Shown in pieces: positions 42,012 through 51,715 of a DNA stretch of 64,000 nt. The notes under the pieces were generated by a model, which had not been told where the DNA came from, made no database searches, and worked only from the letters and a program-made list of their open reading frames with translations. The stretch comes from Vibrio panuliri (GTDB taxonomy: Bacteria; Pseudomonadota; Gammaproteobacteria; Enterobacterales; Vibrionaceae), in assembly GCF_009938205.1 (NCBI RefSeq), contig NZ_AP019654.1, positions 2,756,540-2,820,539 of the forward strand, given 5' to 3'. Each line of letters starts with the position of its first letter. Position 1 is the stretch's first letter. Made by a program: the position numbers and the translations under genes.

Positions 42012-44870
42012 TTACTGGACAATTTCAAGCTGTTTGATAGGAATCTGTAACGATTCCAGCTGTGGTTTTAACTTTTTAGCATCACCAACAACAACTATTT
42101 GGTAATCTTCTGGATTAAACCACTTCTTCGCCAACGCATCTAGTACATCCTTGTTGACCGTTTCGACAATTTTGTTCCTTTGTTGTAGATAATCCTCATC
42201 TAAACTGAAGGTCAAAATACTTCCCAGTAGCTGGGTCTTCTGTGATGGCGTTTCATACTTGAGCGCATCTTGTTGACCGACCGCCAAACGCATAAAGCTC
42301 AACTCTTGGTCAGTCATGCCTTGTTCACTATACTGTTGCAGCTCTTTTTGCATCTCAATAATCGATGGAACGGTTGCATCGGCACGAACCTGAGCAGAAA
42401 AGATCACCGCGCCAACTTCGCGGTTAGACGCAAGGTAGCCACTTGCCCCATAAGTGTAGCCTTTCTCTTCACGCAAATTCTGATTCAGGCGGCTATTAAA
42501 GTTCCCTGCTAAGTTAAAGTTGGCGAGTTGCGTTAGGTACACTTCACCGGTTGCGTCAAATGGTAGCCCTTGGCGCACCATACGCACAACGCTTTGAGGC
42601 GCTCCAGGCTTGTCGACTAAGTAGATAGCCTGACCCGAAACTGGTCTCACTAATTGCGGGCTTAATAACGGGGGTACATCACCTTGCCATGCTTCGATGG
42701 AGGCTAACTGCGCAACAATATCATTTTTGGAAAGATCGCCAACCACCACAATTTGTGCACCTTGCGGGGTGTACTGCTTGTGGTAGAAATCTTTGACATC
42801 TTGCAAAGTTAAGTTGCTGATAGACTCCACACTACCATCGCTCGGGCGCTGATAAATCGAACCGGCAAACAACACTTGTCTCGTCGCTTGCGATGCCAAC
42901 CAACTCGGTTGTTGATGTTGATACACCATTCCCTCTAGCATCTGTTTTTTCACGCGTGCGAAATCTGCTTCTTTGAACGCAGGCTCAAATAGCACTTCAT
43001 TCACGATAGCCAGAGTTTGTGGCAAGTTCTTTTCTAAGCTCGCCAACGAAATCGTCGTGGTGTAATTGCCAGCATTTATCGACACACTGCTACCCAATTT
43101 ATCCAGACGAGCCTGAAGCTCTTCAAGCGTCGACTGTTGCGTCCCTTCTTGCATCATCGCAGCCGTAAGGTTAGCAATTCCCTCTTTGCCTGAAGGCGCA
43201 TAACGCTCTCCGGCTGGCAAACGAATATCCAATTGCACTGTTGGCGTTTCATCGCTAACGGTGCCTAACAACTCTGCACCATTATCAAAGTAGACTCGGT
43301 AGAGTTGTGGCATCTCCGCCTGTACGGCCTCGGCCACTTGCGGCATGATTGAACGATCGAAGCTATCCACCGGGCGGCGGTAGACAAGATCACTGTCTTT
43401 CACCTTCTGGTACTCTGGTAAGGTGCGCTTTGGGGTCGTGAAATTGCTCGGCTGCACAGCCATCTCTAATTTGCCACGCGGAACCACACTTAACGTCACT
43501 TTGTGGTGACCATTAATGTACTTCTTATAGGCTGCCATTACTGATTCTGGCGTTACCGCACGAATACGTTCTAGCTGACTCTGCAATCGGTCAGGCTGAC
43601 CAAAAAACGTTTGATTGGCAGCGAGCTGGGAAACTTTGCCTTTGACACTTTGTAGCGCGAACACTGCCGATGACTCAGACATACCCGTAATTTGGTCAAG
43701 ACGCTGTTGGCTAATACCTTGCTGTTCAAAGCCATTCAAAATCTGCATCATCTCTTGATACAAAGGTTTTAACTGCCCTTTCTCGCCCGATGGAGCCATG
43801 GCGTAGATGTAAAAATTACACGCCAACTCAGAACAATCTTGGAAAGCACCCGCATCGACCGCTTTTTGTGTTTTGACCAATTTTTGATACAGCAATGAGT
43901 TCGCACCGCTACCCAATGATGACGCTAATGCATTTAACGCCATTTCATCTTGGTGACCGCTGTACTGCGTTGGCCAGCCAATCAGCACCATAGGTTGCTG
44001 AATACGATCTTGTAAAGTGATGTACTTATCTTCGTTGAGTATTGCTGGCTGCTTAGGTGCTTGCTCTACTTCTGGACCACGAGGAATCGAACCAAAATAT
44101 TTGCTTACCCATTCAAGAGTTTGATCGACGTCGATGTCCCCGCCGATAGTCAGTACTGCATTGTTTGGACCATACCAACGTAAGAAAAATGCTTTGAGAT
44201 CATTAACGTCCACACGATTGAGATCTTCGATATAGCCAATGGTTTGCCATGAATATGGGTGACCTTCTGGGTACATTGCTTCACCCATCCGCTCCCACAT
44301 CAAACCATAAGGGCGATTGTCGTAGTTTTGCGCCCGCTCGTTTTTCACCGTATCGCGCTGAATTTCAAACTTACGTTGAGAAACTGCATCAAGCAAAAAG
44401 CCCATACGATCAGATTCCAGCCACAGCATTTTCTCTAACTGGTTAGCAGGAACCGTCTCAAAATAGTTGGTACGGTCGCGGTTAGTGGTCCCATTTAAAG
44501 AACCACCAGCCTCAGTGATTAAACGAAAATGTTCTTGGTCACCAACATGTTCACTACCTTGAAACATCATGTGCTCAAAAAAGTGCGCAAAGCCCGACTT
44601 ACCAATGTCTTCACGGGCAGAACCGACATGATAGGTAACGTCAACATGAACAAGCGGATCTGAATGATCCGGGGAAAGAATAACCGTCAACCCATTATCA
44701 AGTGTGTATTTACTGTAGGGGATGGTCGCTTTGCCAGCGACAGAGTCCACCTCTTCAACCAGTTTGACACCATGAGGAAGAGAGGAGAAAAACGGGGCGG
44801 AATAATCGAGATTCGAGGTGCAACCAAACAATGCGGTAAGAGAAACGGCACCAAGTAGAAACTTTCTCAT
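42012..44870 (-). CDS. M16-family zinc metalloprotease, lipoprotein
   Basis: 952 residues containing two M16 (insulinase/pitrilysin) halves. The N-terminus has a lipobox (LTALFGC, Cys 16), so it should be anchored in the envelope. The active first half has the inverted zinc motif HFFEHMMF (near residue 96-103) with a downstream Glu (KNERAQNYDNRPYG region). The second half (from about residue 520) lacks this motif, as is usual for the inactive partner domain. Degrades peptides or small proteins; the substrate is unknown. AGGAAA precedes the ATG. Confidence 0.9.
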   Translation of the reverse strand: MRKFLLGAVSLTALFGCTSNLDYSAPFFSSLPHGVKLVEEVDSVAGKATIPYSKYTLDNGLTVILSPDHSDPLVHVDVTYHVGSAREDIGKSGFAHFFEHMMFQGSEHVGDQEHFRLITEAGGSLNGTTNRDRTNYFETVPANQLEKMLWLESDRMGFLLDAVSQRKFEIQRDTVKNERAQNYDNRPYGLMWERMGEAMYPEGHPYSWQTIGYIEDLNRVDVNDLKAFFLRWYGPNNAVLTIGGDIDVDQTLEWVSKYFGSIPRGPEVEQAPKQPAILNEDKYITLQDRIQQPMVLIGWPTQYSGHQDEMALNALASSLGSGANSLLYQKLVKTQKAVDAGAFQDCSELACNFYIYAMAPSGEKGQLKPLYQEMMQILNGFEQQGISQQRLDQITGMSESSAVFALQSVKGKVSQLAANQTFFGQPDRLQSQLERIRAVTPESVMAAYKKYINGHHKVTLSVVPRGKLEMAVQPSNFTTPKRTLPEYQKVKDSDLVYRRPVDSFDRSIMPQVAEAVQAEMPQLYRVYFDNGAELLGTVSDETPTVQLDIRLPAGERYAPSGKEGIANLTAAMMQEGTQQSTLEELQARLDKLGSSVSINAGNYTTTISLASLEKNLPQTLAIVNEVLFEPAFKEADFARVKKQMLEGMVYQHQQPSWLASQATRQVLFAGSIYQRPSDGSVESISNLTLQDVKDFYHKQYTPQGAQIVVVGDLSKNDIVAQLASIEAWQGDVPPLLSPQLVRPVSGQAIYLVDKPGAPQSVVRMVRQGLPFDATGEVYLTQLANFNLAGNFNSRLNQNLREEKGYTYGASGYLASNREVGAVIFSAQVRADATVPSIIEMQKELQQYSEQGMTDQELSFMRLAVGQQDALKYETPSQKTQLLGSILTFSLDEDYLQQRNKIVETVNKDVLDALAKKWFNPEDYQIVVVGDAKKLKPQLESLQIPIKQLEIVQ

Positions 44871-44879
44871 CGTATTTCC

Positions 44880-45341
44880 TTAGAAAAAACCGTAGAACAA
44901 AGCAGCAAGTAAAGCGTAACGGCACGCTTTTCCAATAAGGATCAACCAAAAGCTTGGCCAAAACCTCATTCGAAGCCAACCTGCTGCAAGACATAAAGGG
45001 TCACCAATCACAGGCAACCAACTAAAAAACAGACACCAGTAACCATATTTTTGTAACCACTGGATGGCTTTATGACCATGTTTTTCGTTTTGAGTTCGAT
45101 TAGGTAGCCACAGTCCTAACCAATAGTTCGTCAAACCACCTAGCGTATTGCCCAGCGTGGCGACGCAAATAACCCATGCAGGAGAGTATTGATTTAGGCT
45201 CAAAGTAGCAATTAAACCAGCCTCTGAGCCTCCGGGTAATAAGGTTGCGCTAAGTAGACCACTAAAAAATAGTACCCAGAGCGCGGAATCAGAAAACCAT
45301 AATGCGATAGATTGAAACGCGGTATTAAACGTTTCTAGCAT
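44880..45341 (-). CDS. yqaA: YqaA/DedA-like membrane protein
   Basis: 153 residues with about four hydrophobic segments. LLPGGSEAGLIATL, CVATLGNTLGGLTNYWLG and WLPVIGDPLCLAAGWLRM follow the VTT/DedA-domain pattern of E. coli YqaA. Function is not firmly known; DedA relatives take part in membrane lipid transport. The reading frame overlaps the upstream oxidoreductase by seven bases, so the two are coupled. Confidence 0.82.
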   Translation of the reverse strand: MLETFNTAFQSIALWFSDSALWVLFFSGLLSATLLPGGSEAGLIATLSLNQYSPAWVICVATLGNTLGGLTNYWLGLWLPNRTQNEKHGHKAIQWLQKYGYWCLFFSWLPVIGDPLCLAAGWLRMRFWPSFWLILIGKACRYALLAALFYGFF

Positions 45342-46285
45342 TGCATATCCAACAAAATCTTTCCTCTTGTACGCCCTGTTTCCATCTGTTTATGAGCATC
45401 AACTACCTGTTCCATTGGGTAGACTTGGTAAATTTCAGTTTTAAGCAAACCGATGCTGACTAAATACAACATCGCATCAAGCTGTTCTGGATTCGGATCC
45501 ACTAACATGCCCGTTGCTTCAAAGCCGAGTAACTTCGCTTTTTCACAGATCAGTTCAGCACTTAAAGTTGGAACCGTCACGACCTTAGCGCCATCTTTTA
45601 AACATTTCAGGGCATCCAGCGCAGCGTCACCACCGACTAAGTCAACCAAAGCATCGGCCTCTTCAACGCGTTCTGACACAGGGGCGAATTCGTAATTAAT
45701 AGCATGAGCACCAAGGGTAGCAAGGTAATCAAGATTACGCTCGCTGCATGTGGTAAAAACTTCCGCTTTTGCCGCAACAGCCAGTTGCACGGCAATATGA
45801 CCGACGCCACCAGCGCCTGCAAGAATCAAGACTCGTTGCCCTTCTTGAACCGAGACCTTATCAAGAGCTTGAATCGCCGTTTGACCTGCAAGAGGCAAAG
45901 CCGCAGCTGCTTCAAGGGTCACCGCTTCAGGCACACGACTTAATACGGCTTCTGGTACGGATATATATTGACTATAGCCACCACCTTGCAAAGGAAAACC
46001 GATAAAGCCCGCAACCTTGTCGCCAACATCAAATTTCTGCGTCCCTTCACCACACTGATAAACCGAACCAGCGATGTCATAACCTAAGGCCCAAGGCAGG
46101 TTATCTTTATTCTGTGCCGCCGCCCAGCCAAGCCCGGCTCGCGTCTTTACATCAATCGGATTCACACCCGCAAAAGCGACTCTCACCACCACTTCACCAG
46201 GCTTTGCTTCGGGCATTGGTGAACTCTGGATTGTGAGTACTTCAGGCTCTCCAAAACTTGGGATGACAACTTGTTTGTTTTCCAT
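45335..46285 (-). CDS. Zinc-type alcohol dehydrogenase-like quinone/NADP oxidoreductase
   Basis: 316 residues of the medium-chain dehydrogenase family, quinone-oxidoreductase branch. It has the GVNPIDVKTRAG segment (about 36-47), GYDIAGSVYQCG (about 68-79), and the NADP motif LILAGAGGVGHIAVQLA (near 154-170). Structural zinc Cys residues are absent, as in QOR proteins. Likely reduces a quinone or enone; the substrate is unknown. First gene of a pair with yqaA. Confidence 0.82.
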   Translation of the reverse strand: MENKQVVIPSFGEPEVLTIQSSPMPEAKPGEVVVRVAFAGVNPIDVKTRAGLGWAAAQNKDNLPWALGYDIAGSVYQCGEGTQKFDVGDKVAGFIGFPLQGGGYSQYISVPEAVLSRVPEAVTLEAAAALPLAGQTAIQALDKVSVQEGQRVLILAGAGGVGHIAVQLAVAAKAEVFTTCSERNLDYLATLGAHAINYEFAPVSERVEEADALVDLVGGDAALDALKCLKDGAKVVTVPTLSAELICEKAKLLGFEATGMLVDPNPEQLDAMLYLVSIGLLKTEIYQVYPMEQVVDAHKQMETGRTRGKILLDMQC

Positions 46286-46305
46286 AGCAACGAATCCTTA
46301 TCGAT

Positions 46306-46334
46306 ATAAAAAAGGGATGCCGAAGCATCCCTTT
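46306..46334 (-). terminator. oadGAB terminator
   Basis: AAAAAGGGATGC-CGAA-GCATCCCTTT, with the T-run on the minus strand, between oadB and the oxidoreductase gene. Confidence 0.85.
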
Positions 46335-46429
46335 GAATATATAACATTTTGTTTGCCTTGGTTAACCACTTGATCGCAATTTAACCAAGTTATTACCTCG
46401 GCAACTCCGCTCACGAGCGTCGCTGTGTT

Positions 46430-47560
46430 CTAGCCAACTAGAGCCAGCAAAATACCCGCAGCCACGGCCGAACCCAGAACGCCCGCGACATTGGGTCCCA
46501 TCGCGTGCATTAGCAGGAAGTTTTGCGGGTTCGCCTCTAGACCTACTTTGTTCACCACACGAGCAGCCATTGGTACAGCCGATACCCCAGCTGCACCAAT
46601 CAGTGGGTTAATGTCTTCTTTAGACAGCTTGTTCAACAGCTTCGCCATCAACACACCACCACCAGTACCAATACTGAAAGCCACAGCACCGAGCCCTAGA
46701 ATACCCAAGGTTTCGAGGTTCAAAAACTCTTCTGCTTGCAGCTTGGAGCCTACGCCAAGTCCTAAGAAAATCGTCACAATGTTGATCAACTCATTCTGCG
46801 CGGTTTTCGACAAACGCTCCACCACACCCGCTTCACGCATCAAGTTGCCGAGACAGAACATCCCAACCAGTGGCGTCGCCGACGGCAAGAACAAGATGGT
46901 CATCATCAACACCGCAAGTGGAAAAAGAATTTTCTCTGTTTTTCCCACATGGCGTAGCTGAGCCATTTTGATCTTGCGCTCTTCTGGTGTCGTGAGCGCT
47001 TTCATAATTGGTGGTTGAATAATCGGTACCAGAGCCATATAGCTGTATGCCGCCACCGCGATTGCGCCAAGAAGATCTGGCGACAATTGGCTGGCAAGGA
47101 AAATCGCTGTTGGACCATCGGCACCACCTATAATCGCAATGGATGCCGCATCCGCCATGGAGAACTCCATACCAGGAACATAGTTAAGTAAGATCGCACC
47201 AAACAAAGTAGCAAAAATACCAAACTGTGCCGCCGCCCCAAGCCAAAGCGTTTTCGGGTTAGCAATCAAGGCGCCGAAGTCTGTCATTGCCCCTACACCC
47301 ATAAAGATCAGTAGCGGGAAAACGCCCGAATCGATACCAATATAGTAAACGTAGTAAAGCATACCGCCAGGCTCGGTAAAGCCCGCATTGGGGATATTAG
47401 CCAAAATGGCGCCAAAGCCAATTGGCAACAGCAGTAACGGTTCAAAACCTTTTCGAATCGCTAAGAACAGTAGAACACAGCCGACAGCAATCATGCATAG
47501 CTGACCAAATTCAAAGTTAGCAATGCCAGTTTCAGACCAAAGTGTTAGTAATCCGTCCAT
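46430..47560 (-). CDS. oadB: Oxaloacetate decarboxylase, beta subunit (sodium pump)
   Basis: Integral membrane subunit that decarboxylates carboxybiotin and exports sodium ions. 376 residues with about nine hydrophobic segments. It has the conserved sequences [18 protein letters not shown] (near 80), [17 protein letters not shown] (near 142-158, with the essential Asp), and [13 protein letters not shown] (near 237-249). Last gene of oadG-oadA-oadB, separated from oadA by nine bases, with GGGAG before its ATG. Confidence 0.94.
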   Translation of the reverse strand: MDGLLTLWSETGIANFEFGQLCMIAVGCVLLFLAIRKGFEPLLLLPIGFGAILANIPNAGFTEPGGMLYYVYYIGIDSGVFPLLIFMGVGAMTDFGALIANPKTLWLGAAAQFGIFATLFGAILLNYVPGMEFSMADAASIAIIGGADGPTAIFLASQLSPDLLGAIAVAAYSYMALVPIIQPPIMKALTTPEERKIKMAQLRHVGKTEKILFPLAVLMMTILFLPSATPLVGMFCLGNLMREAGVVERLSKTAQNELINIVTIFLGLGVGSKLQAEEFLNLETLGILGLGAVAFSIGTGGGVLMAKLLNKLSKEDINPLIGAAGVSAVPMAARVVNKVGLEANPQNFLLMHAMGPNVAGVLGSAVAAGILLALVG

Positions 47561-47569
47561 GGTACTCCC

Positions 47570-49351
47570 TTACGCTAAGCTCAGTAGCGGGGCACCCACG
47601 ACAACCGAGTCACCCTCTTTCACATGGAGATCCTGAACGACACCACCACGAGCAGCACGCACTTCTGTTTCCATCTTCATTGCTTCAAGGATGAGTAGTA
47701 CATCGCCTTCAGCCACTTCAGAACCACTTTGCACATTAACTTTAAAAATATTACCAGCCAGTGGGGCTGGAACAGCCTCTGCGCTGGCACTCGGTGCAGC
47801 GGCAGGCGCAGCAGCTTGTGTCGAAGTGCTTGGAGTGACTGACGTTAGTTGCCCTTGAGGCCCTACTTCAACATCATAAACTTGCCCATCGACTTTCACG
47901 CTGTAAGTTTCAATACCACCTTGTACTGGTGCTGCTACTGGCGCAGCAGGTGCAGGTTGCTCTTTACCCGGCGCAGGTTCAAATGCATCAGGATTATGGC
48001 GATTTTTAAGGAACTTAAGACCAACTTGTGGAAATAACGCATAGGTCAGTACATCATCCACTGTATCTTGCGCAAGCGAGATGCCTTCCTGCTTAGCTTT
48101 TGCTAGCAAGTCATCGGTCAACTTATCCAGTTCCGCTTCAAGTAGATCGGCAGGGCGACAGGTGATTGGTTCTGCACCATCGAGTACTTTAGCTTGCAGT
48201 TCCGCATTCACTTCCGCAGGTGCGGCACCATACTCACCTTTGAGGACCCCCGCGGTTTCTTTGGTGATGCTCTTATAACGTTCGCCGGTCAGTACATTGA
48301 TCACCGCTTGCGTACCGACGATCTGAGATGTTGGTGTTACAAGAGGGATATAGCCAAGATCTTGGCGAACACGTGGGATCTCTTCTAAAACCTCATCGAT
48401 ACGATCCGCTGCACCTTGCTCTTTAAGTTGCCCTTCCATATTGGTCAACATACCGCCCGGGACTTGTGCAATTAGAATGCGTGAATCAACCCCTTTGAGT
48501 GAGCCTTCCCATTTCGCATACTTCTTGCGTACTTCGCGGAAATAAGCCGCAATGGGCTCCAGTTGCTCAAGGTTGAGGTTAGTGTCACGCTCGGTGCCTT
48601 GCAGCATTGCAACAACGGTTTCAGTCGGCGTATGACCATAAGTACAACTCATAGAAGAAATTGAGGTGTCCAGAATATCGATCCCCGCCTCAACAGCCTT
48701 CACTGCCGTCGCCGTTGATAGCCCTGTTGTCGCATGGCAATGAAGTGCTAATGGGATTTCACAAGAAGCCTTAATCCGAGTGATCAACTCTTCAGCTTCA
48801 TATGGCTTAAGCAAACCAGACATGTCTTTAATACACAGAGAGTGACAACCTAGGTCCTCAAGGCGCTTAGCAAGATCCACCCAAGTGTCGGCGTTGTGCA
48901 CCGGACTGGTTGTGTAAGAGAGCGTACCTTGTGCATGAGCACCTACATCCACCGCCGCTTTCACTGCTTTCTGGAAATTGCGCACATCGTTCATCGCGTC
49001 AAAGATACGGAACACATCCATACCATTCGCGTGAGCACGCTCAACAAACTTTTCTACTACGTCGTCGGCATAGTGGCGGTATCCTAAAAGGTTTTGACCA
49101 CGCAGTAGCATCTGCATCGGGGTATTAGGCATCGCCTTTTTAAGTTCACGTAGGCGTTCCCAAGGATCTTCACCCAAGAAACGGATGCACGAATCAAACG
49201 TCGCGCCACCCCAAGTTTCTAAAGACCAGTAGCCGACTTTATCTAGTTCAGCGGCGATCGGTAACATATCTTCGATACGCATACGTGTTGCAAACAACGA
49301 TTGATGTGCATCGCGAAGTACCACATCAGTGATAGCTAGTGGTTTAGACAT
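47570..49351 (-). CDS. oadA: Oxaloacetate decarboxylase, alpha subunit (biotin protein)
   Basis: Transfers the carboxyl group of oxaloacetate to biotin. About 593 residues: an N-terminal carboxyltransferase TIM barrel ([19 protein letters not shown] at the start, metal-site HCHATTG near 208), a Pro/Ala-rich linker (about 470-530), and a C-terminal biotinyl domain with the acceptor Lys in EAMKMET. The ATG at 49351 gives the usual MSKPLAIT start nine bases after AGGAG; ATG 49357 is three bases after it and also possible. Confidence 0.94.
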   Translation of the reverse strand: MSKPLAITDVVLRDAHQSLFATRMRIEDMLPIAAELDKVGYWSLETWGGATFDSCIRFLGEDPWERLRELKKAMPNTPMQMLLRGQNLLGYRHYADDVVEKFVERAHANGMDVFRIFDAMNDVRNFQKAVKAAVDVGAHAQGTLSYTTSPVHNADTWVDLAKRLEDLGCHSLCIKDMSGLLKPYEAEELITRIKASCEIPLALHCHATTGLSTATAVKAVEAGIDILDTSISSMSCTYGHTPTETVVAMLQGTERDTNLNLEQLEPIAAYFREVRKKYAKWEGSLKGVDSRILIAQVPGGMLTNMEGQLKEQGAADRIDEVLEEIPRVRQDLGYIPLVTPTSQIVGTQAVINVLTGERYKSITKETAGVLKGEYGAAPAEVNAELQAKVLDGAEPITCRPADLLEAELDKLTDDLLAKAKQEGISLAQDTVDDVLTYALFPQVGLKFLKNRHNPDAFEPAPGKEQPAPAAPVAAPVQGGIETYSVKVDGQVYDVEVGPQGQLTSVTPSTSTQAAAPAAAPSASAEAVPAPLAGNIFKVNVQSGSEVAEGDVLLILEAMKMETEVRAARGGVVQDLHVKEGDSVVVGAPLLSLA

Positions 49352-49380
49352 GCTCATTAACTCCTTTTAATCCTTTAATG

Positions 49381-49635
49381 CTATTTCGCAGCAGAAGTAC
49401 GGTATTGGTGCACCGCTGCGGAAATGGCCGCTACGACCTTTGGGCTTACAGCAGCAGATGATTGAACTGGTTTACTCTGAAATGGGGTAGAGATCGGCTC
49501 TGGCACTTCCTCTGGCACTAACCGAGACATCAACCTAACGAGGTATACAAGAATTGTGAGGAAAATAAATACCACCGACATCCCTGTAAGCATCAGGGTG
49601 GCAGCATCAAATAGTTGGCTTCCAATATTGTCCAT
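49381..49635 (-). CDS. oadG: Oxaloacetate decarboxylase, gamma subunit
   Basis: 84 residues. One N-terminal membrane helix (AATLMLTGMSVVFIFLTILV, residues about 9-28) and a soluble tail. It anchors the alpha subunit to beta and helps bind metal. The ATG at 49635 follows AAAGGACG by four bases. First gene of the oadGAB operon. Confidence 0.92.
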   Translation of the reverse strand: MDNIGSQLFDAATLMLTGMSVVFIFLTILVYLVRLMSRLVPEEVPEPISTPFQSKPVQSSAAVSPKVVAAISAAVHQYRTSAAK

Positions 49636-50074
49636 TTTGCGTCCTTTCTTTGTCATCCTGACAACTGCCTATTTGGTCAAGCTATTACGCTATACAACCT
49701 ATCACTTAACCGAGGCGGCACCATAAGGTGCTCTACATTGCCGCTGGATGCATCCTATTATCCCGACAAGAGGACTAGGATTATCTCGATTGGTTAAACT
49801 TTGTCAATTTTGTTTAAGGCACACTTTATGATATTCCACATTTCTGGCGAAACATTCGTCACACAAATCACATAAAGCTGGATTATTCGGTGTTAAAAAG
49901 AACAATTAACTAGTGTTTTTACCACGTTATTCCAAGTAAAAAGAGATTACTGCGATTGGCTTAAAAAATCTGATATTTATGTTTCAAAAACAGATAGTTG
50001 TATATGAAAAGTAGGAATGTTGATAAGATTTTGTTAATAAAAAAGCCCCGCACGAATGCGAGGCTTTAGTATAA
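49636..50074. promoter_or_regulatory. Upstream region of oadGAB and downstream region of the tRNA cluster
   Basis: 439 bases with no gene. The oadGAB promoter must lie in the first part. From about 49800 to 50040 the sequence is AT-rich. A terminator for the tRNA cluster lies at 50039-50068 (AAAAGCCCCGCACGAATGCG then AGGCTTT). Confidence 0.55.
50039..50068 (-). terminator. tRNA-Arg/Ser cluster terminator
   Basis: AAAAAAGCCCCGCA-CGAA-TGCGAGGCTTTA with the T-run on the minus strand, directly after the last tRNA-Arg. Confidence 0.8.
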
Positions 50075-50151
50075 TGGCGCGCTCGAGAGGATTCGAACCT
50101 CTGACCGCCTGGTTCGTAGCCAGGTACTCTATCCAGCTGAGCTACGAGCGC
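50075..50151 (-). tRNA. tRNA-Arg (ACG), type A
   Basis: 77 bases starting GCGCTCGTAGCTCAGCTGG, anticodon ACG (loop CTACGAA), acceptor CGAGCGC, CCA encoded. Confidence 0.96.
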
Positions 50152-50205
50152 GCAGTTTTCGATATTAATTAATACTAACCAATATCAGGTCTGTAACCTA
50201 AAAAG

Positions 50206-50282
50206 TGGCGCGTCCTGGAGGATTCGAACCTCCGACCGCCTGGTTCGTAGCCAGGTACTCTATCCAGCTGAGCTAAGGACGC
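50206..50282 (-). tRNA. tRNA-Arg (ACG), type B
   Basis: 77 bases starting GCGTCCTTAGCTCAGCTGG, same anticodon arm as type A but acceptor GCGTCCT/AGGACGC and one T-arm pair changed. Confidence 0.96.
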
Positions 50283-50334
50283 ACGGGTTTTGATAATGAC
50301 GTTATCACTATCAGGACTAGATAGCCCTAAATAA

Positions 50335-50411
50335 TGGCGCGCTCGAGAGGATTCGAACCTCTGACCGCCTGGTTCGTAGCCAGGTACTCTATCCAGCTGA
50401 GCTACGAGCGC
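50335..50411 (-). tRNA. tRNA-Arg (ACG), type A
   Basis: Identical in the tRNA part to the copy 260 bases to the left, spacer also nearly identical. Confidence 0.96.
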
Positions 50412-50465
50412 GCAGTTTTCGATATTAATTAACACTAACCAATATCAGGTCTATAACCTAAAAAG

Positions 50466-50542
50466 TGGCGCGTCCTGGAGGATTCGAACCTCCGACCGCC
50501 TGGTTCGTAGCCAGGTACTCTATCCAGCTGAGCTAAGGACGC
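50466..50542 (-). tRNA. tRNA-Arg (ACG), type B
   Basis: Copy of the type B gene 260 bases to the left. Confidence 0.96.
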
Positions 50543-50594
50543 ACGGGTTTTGATAATGACATTATCACTATCAGGACTAGATAGCCCTAAATAA

Positions 50595-50671
50595 TGGCGC
50601 GCTCGAGAGGATTCGAACCTCTGACCGCCTGGTTCGTAGCCAGGTACTCTATCCAGCTGAGCTACGAGCGC
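50595..50671 (-). tRNA. tRNA-Arg (ACG), type A
   Basis: Third type A copy, again 260 bases from the previous one. Confidence 0.96.
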
Positions 50672-50740
50672 GCAATTTTCGATATCAATTAACACTAACC
50701 AATATCAGGTCTGTGACCCCTATTCTTTTCAAAAGAAAAG

Positions 50741-50817
50741 TGGCGCGTCCTGGAGGATTCGAACCTCCGACCGCCTGGTTCGTAGCCAGGTACTCTATCC
50801 AGCTGAGCTAAGGACGC
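50741..50817 (-). tRNA. tRNA-Arg (ACG), type B
   Basis: Third type B copy. The spacer to its left is longer and contains TTTTCAAAAGAAAAG, unlike the other units. Confidence 0.96.
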
Positions 50818-50885
50818 ACGGGATGTGAAGCTTATCACAAATTTTTAGTTTTGAAACAAAAAAATTGACCTGCCGGTCAATAAAA

Positions 50886-50978
50886 TGGCGGTGAAGGAGG
50901 GATTCGAACCCTCGATACGGTATCAAGCCGTATACTCCCTTAGCAGGGGAGCGCCTTCAGCCTCTCGGCCACCTCACC
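50886..50978 (-). tRNA. tRNA-Ser (GCT)
   Basis: 93 bases with a long variable arm. The minus strand starts GGTGAGGTGGCCGAGAGGC, anticodon loop CTGCTAA (GCT), CCA encoded. Confidence 0.96.
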
Positions 50979-51006
50979 GTTTTTTATTATTCTCTCCAAG
51001 AGAGAA

Positions 51007-51083
51007 TGGCGCGCTCGAGAGGATTCGAACCTCTGACCGCCTGGTTCGTAGCCAGGTACTCTATCCAGCTGAGCTACGAGCGC
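51007..51083 (-). tRNA. tRNA-Arg (ACG), type A
   Basis: Fourth type A copy, between the two tRNA-Ser genes. Confidence 0.96.
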
Positions 51084-51147
51084 GCATTTGCTTTGTTTCA
51101 AAGCTATGCTCCGAAGAGCAATTCTTCTAAAAAAGAAGAAGCAAGAA

Positions 51148-51240
51148 TGGCGGTGAAGGAGGGATTCGAACCCTCGATACGGTATCAAGCCGTATACTCC
51201 CTTAGCAGGGGAGCGCCTTCAGCCTCTCGGCCACCTCACC
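51148..51240 (-). tRNA. tRNA-Ser (GCT)
   Basis: Second copy, 93 bases, same sequence as the first in the tRNA part. First gene of the cluster, downstream of csrA. Confidence 0.96.
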
Positions 51241-51387
51241 GTCTTGCGGAGGCACATATTACGATTTACCGAAAATATGTCAATTACTTTCTTGGCAAAT
51301 TTGACAGAAACCTCTCCAACCGTTGGCAAATTAACCAAATCGGTGTTTATTCATGCTTTTTCGAGAGAATTTCCACTATGTACCCAC

Positions 51388-51418
51388 AAAAAAAGCTGAC
51401 ATTGTGCCAGCTTTTTTA
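51388..51418 (-). terminator. csrA terminator
   Basis: AAAAAAAGCTGACA...TGCCAGCTTTTTT, four bases beyond the csrA stop, with T-runs on both sides. Confidence 0.85.
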
Positions 51419-51424
51419 AAGCAA

Positions 51425-51622
51425 TTAGTAGTTGCCAGATGCAACGTTACCATTACCTTTTTCTGCCTGAATGCGCATGTAGATTTCTTCGCGGTGAACA
51501 GACACTTCTTTCGGAGCATTAACGCCGATACGTACTTGGTTACCTTTTACGCCTAGTACAGTTACAGTGACTTCATCACCAATCATTAGAGTTTCACCAA
51601 CACGGCGAGTTAAAATTAGCAT
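51425..51622 (-). CDS. csrA: Carbon storage regulator CsrA
   Basis: RNA-binding dimer that recognises GGA motifs in mRNA leaders and controls carbon flux, motility and quorum sensing. 65 residues starting [18 protein letters not shown], as in E. coli CsrA (61), with the RNA-contact region VHREEIY. The ATG at 51622 follows AAGGAGC. It lies between aspartokinase and the tRNA-Ser/Arg cluster, the same context as E. coli csrA-serV-argV. Confidence 0.97.
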   Translation of the reverse strand: MLILTRRVGETLMIGDEVTVTVLGVKGNQVRIGVNAPKEVSVHREEIYMRIQAEKGNGNVASGNY

Positions 51623-51715
51623 TCTGTGCTCCTTGAGTAATCTCTTAAAATTTCTTGCTACTAAGCTATTATCCAACAAAAGTTATATTTTCGTAAACTC
51701 TATTCTGCGGAGAAT

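Noticed and set aside
50175..50695. Two identical 86-residue reading frames in the tRNA cluster
   Set aside because: They are translations of tRNA-Arg genes (typical AQLDRVPGYEPGG and FESSRARH pattern); repeats reflect tRNA copies.
50075..51240. CRISPR array
   Set aside because: The regularly spaced repeats are complete tRNA genes, not short palindromic repeats with unique spacers, and no cas genes are nearby.
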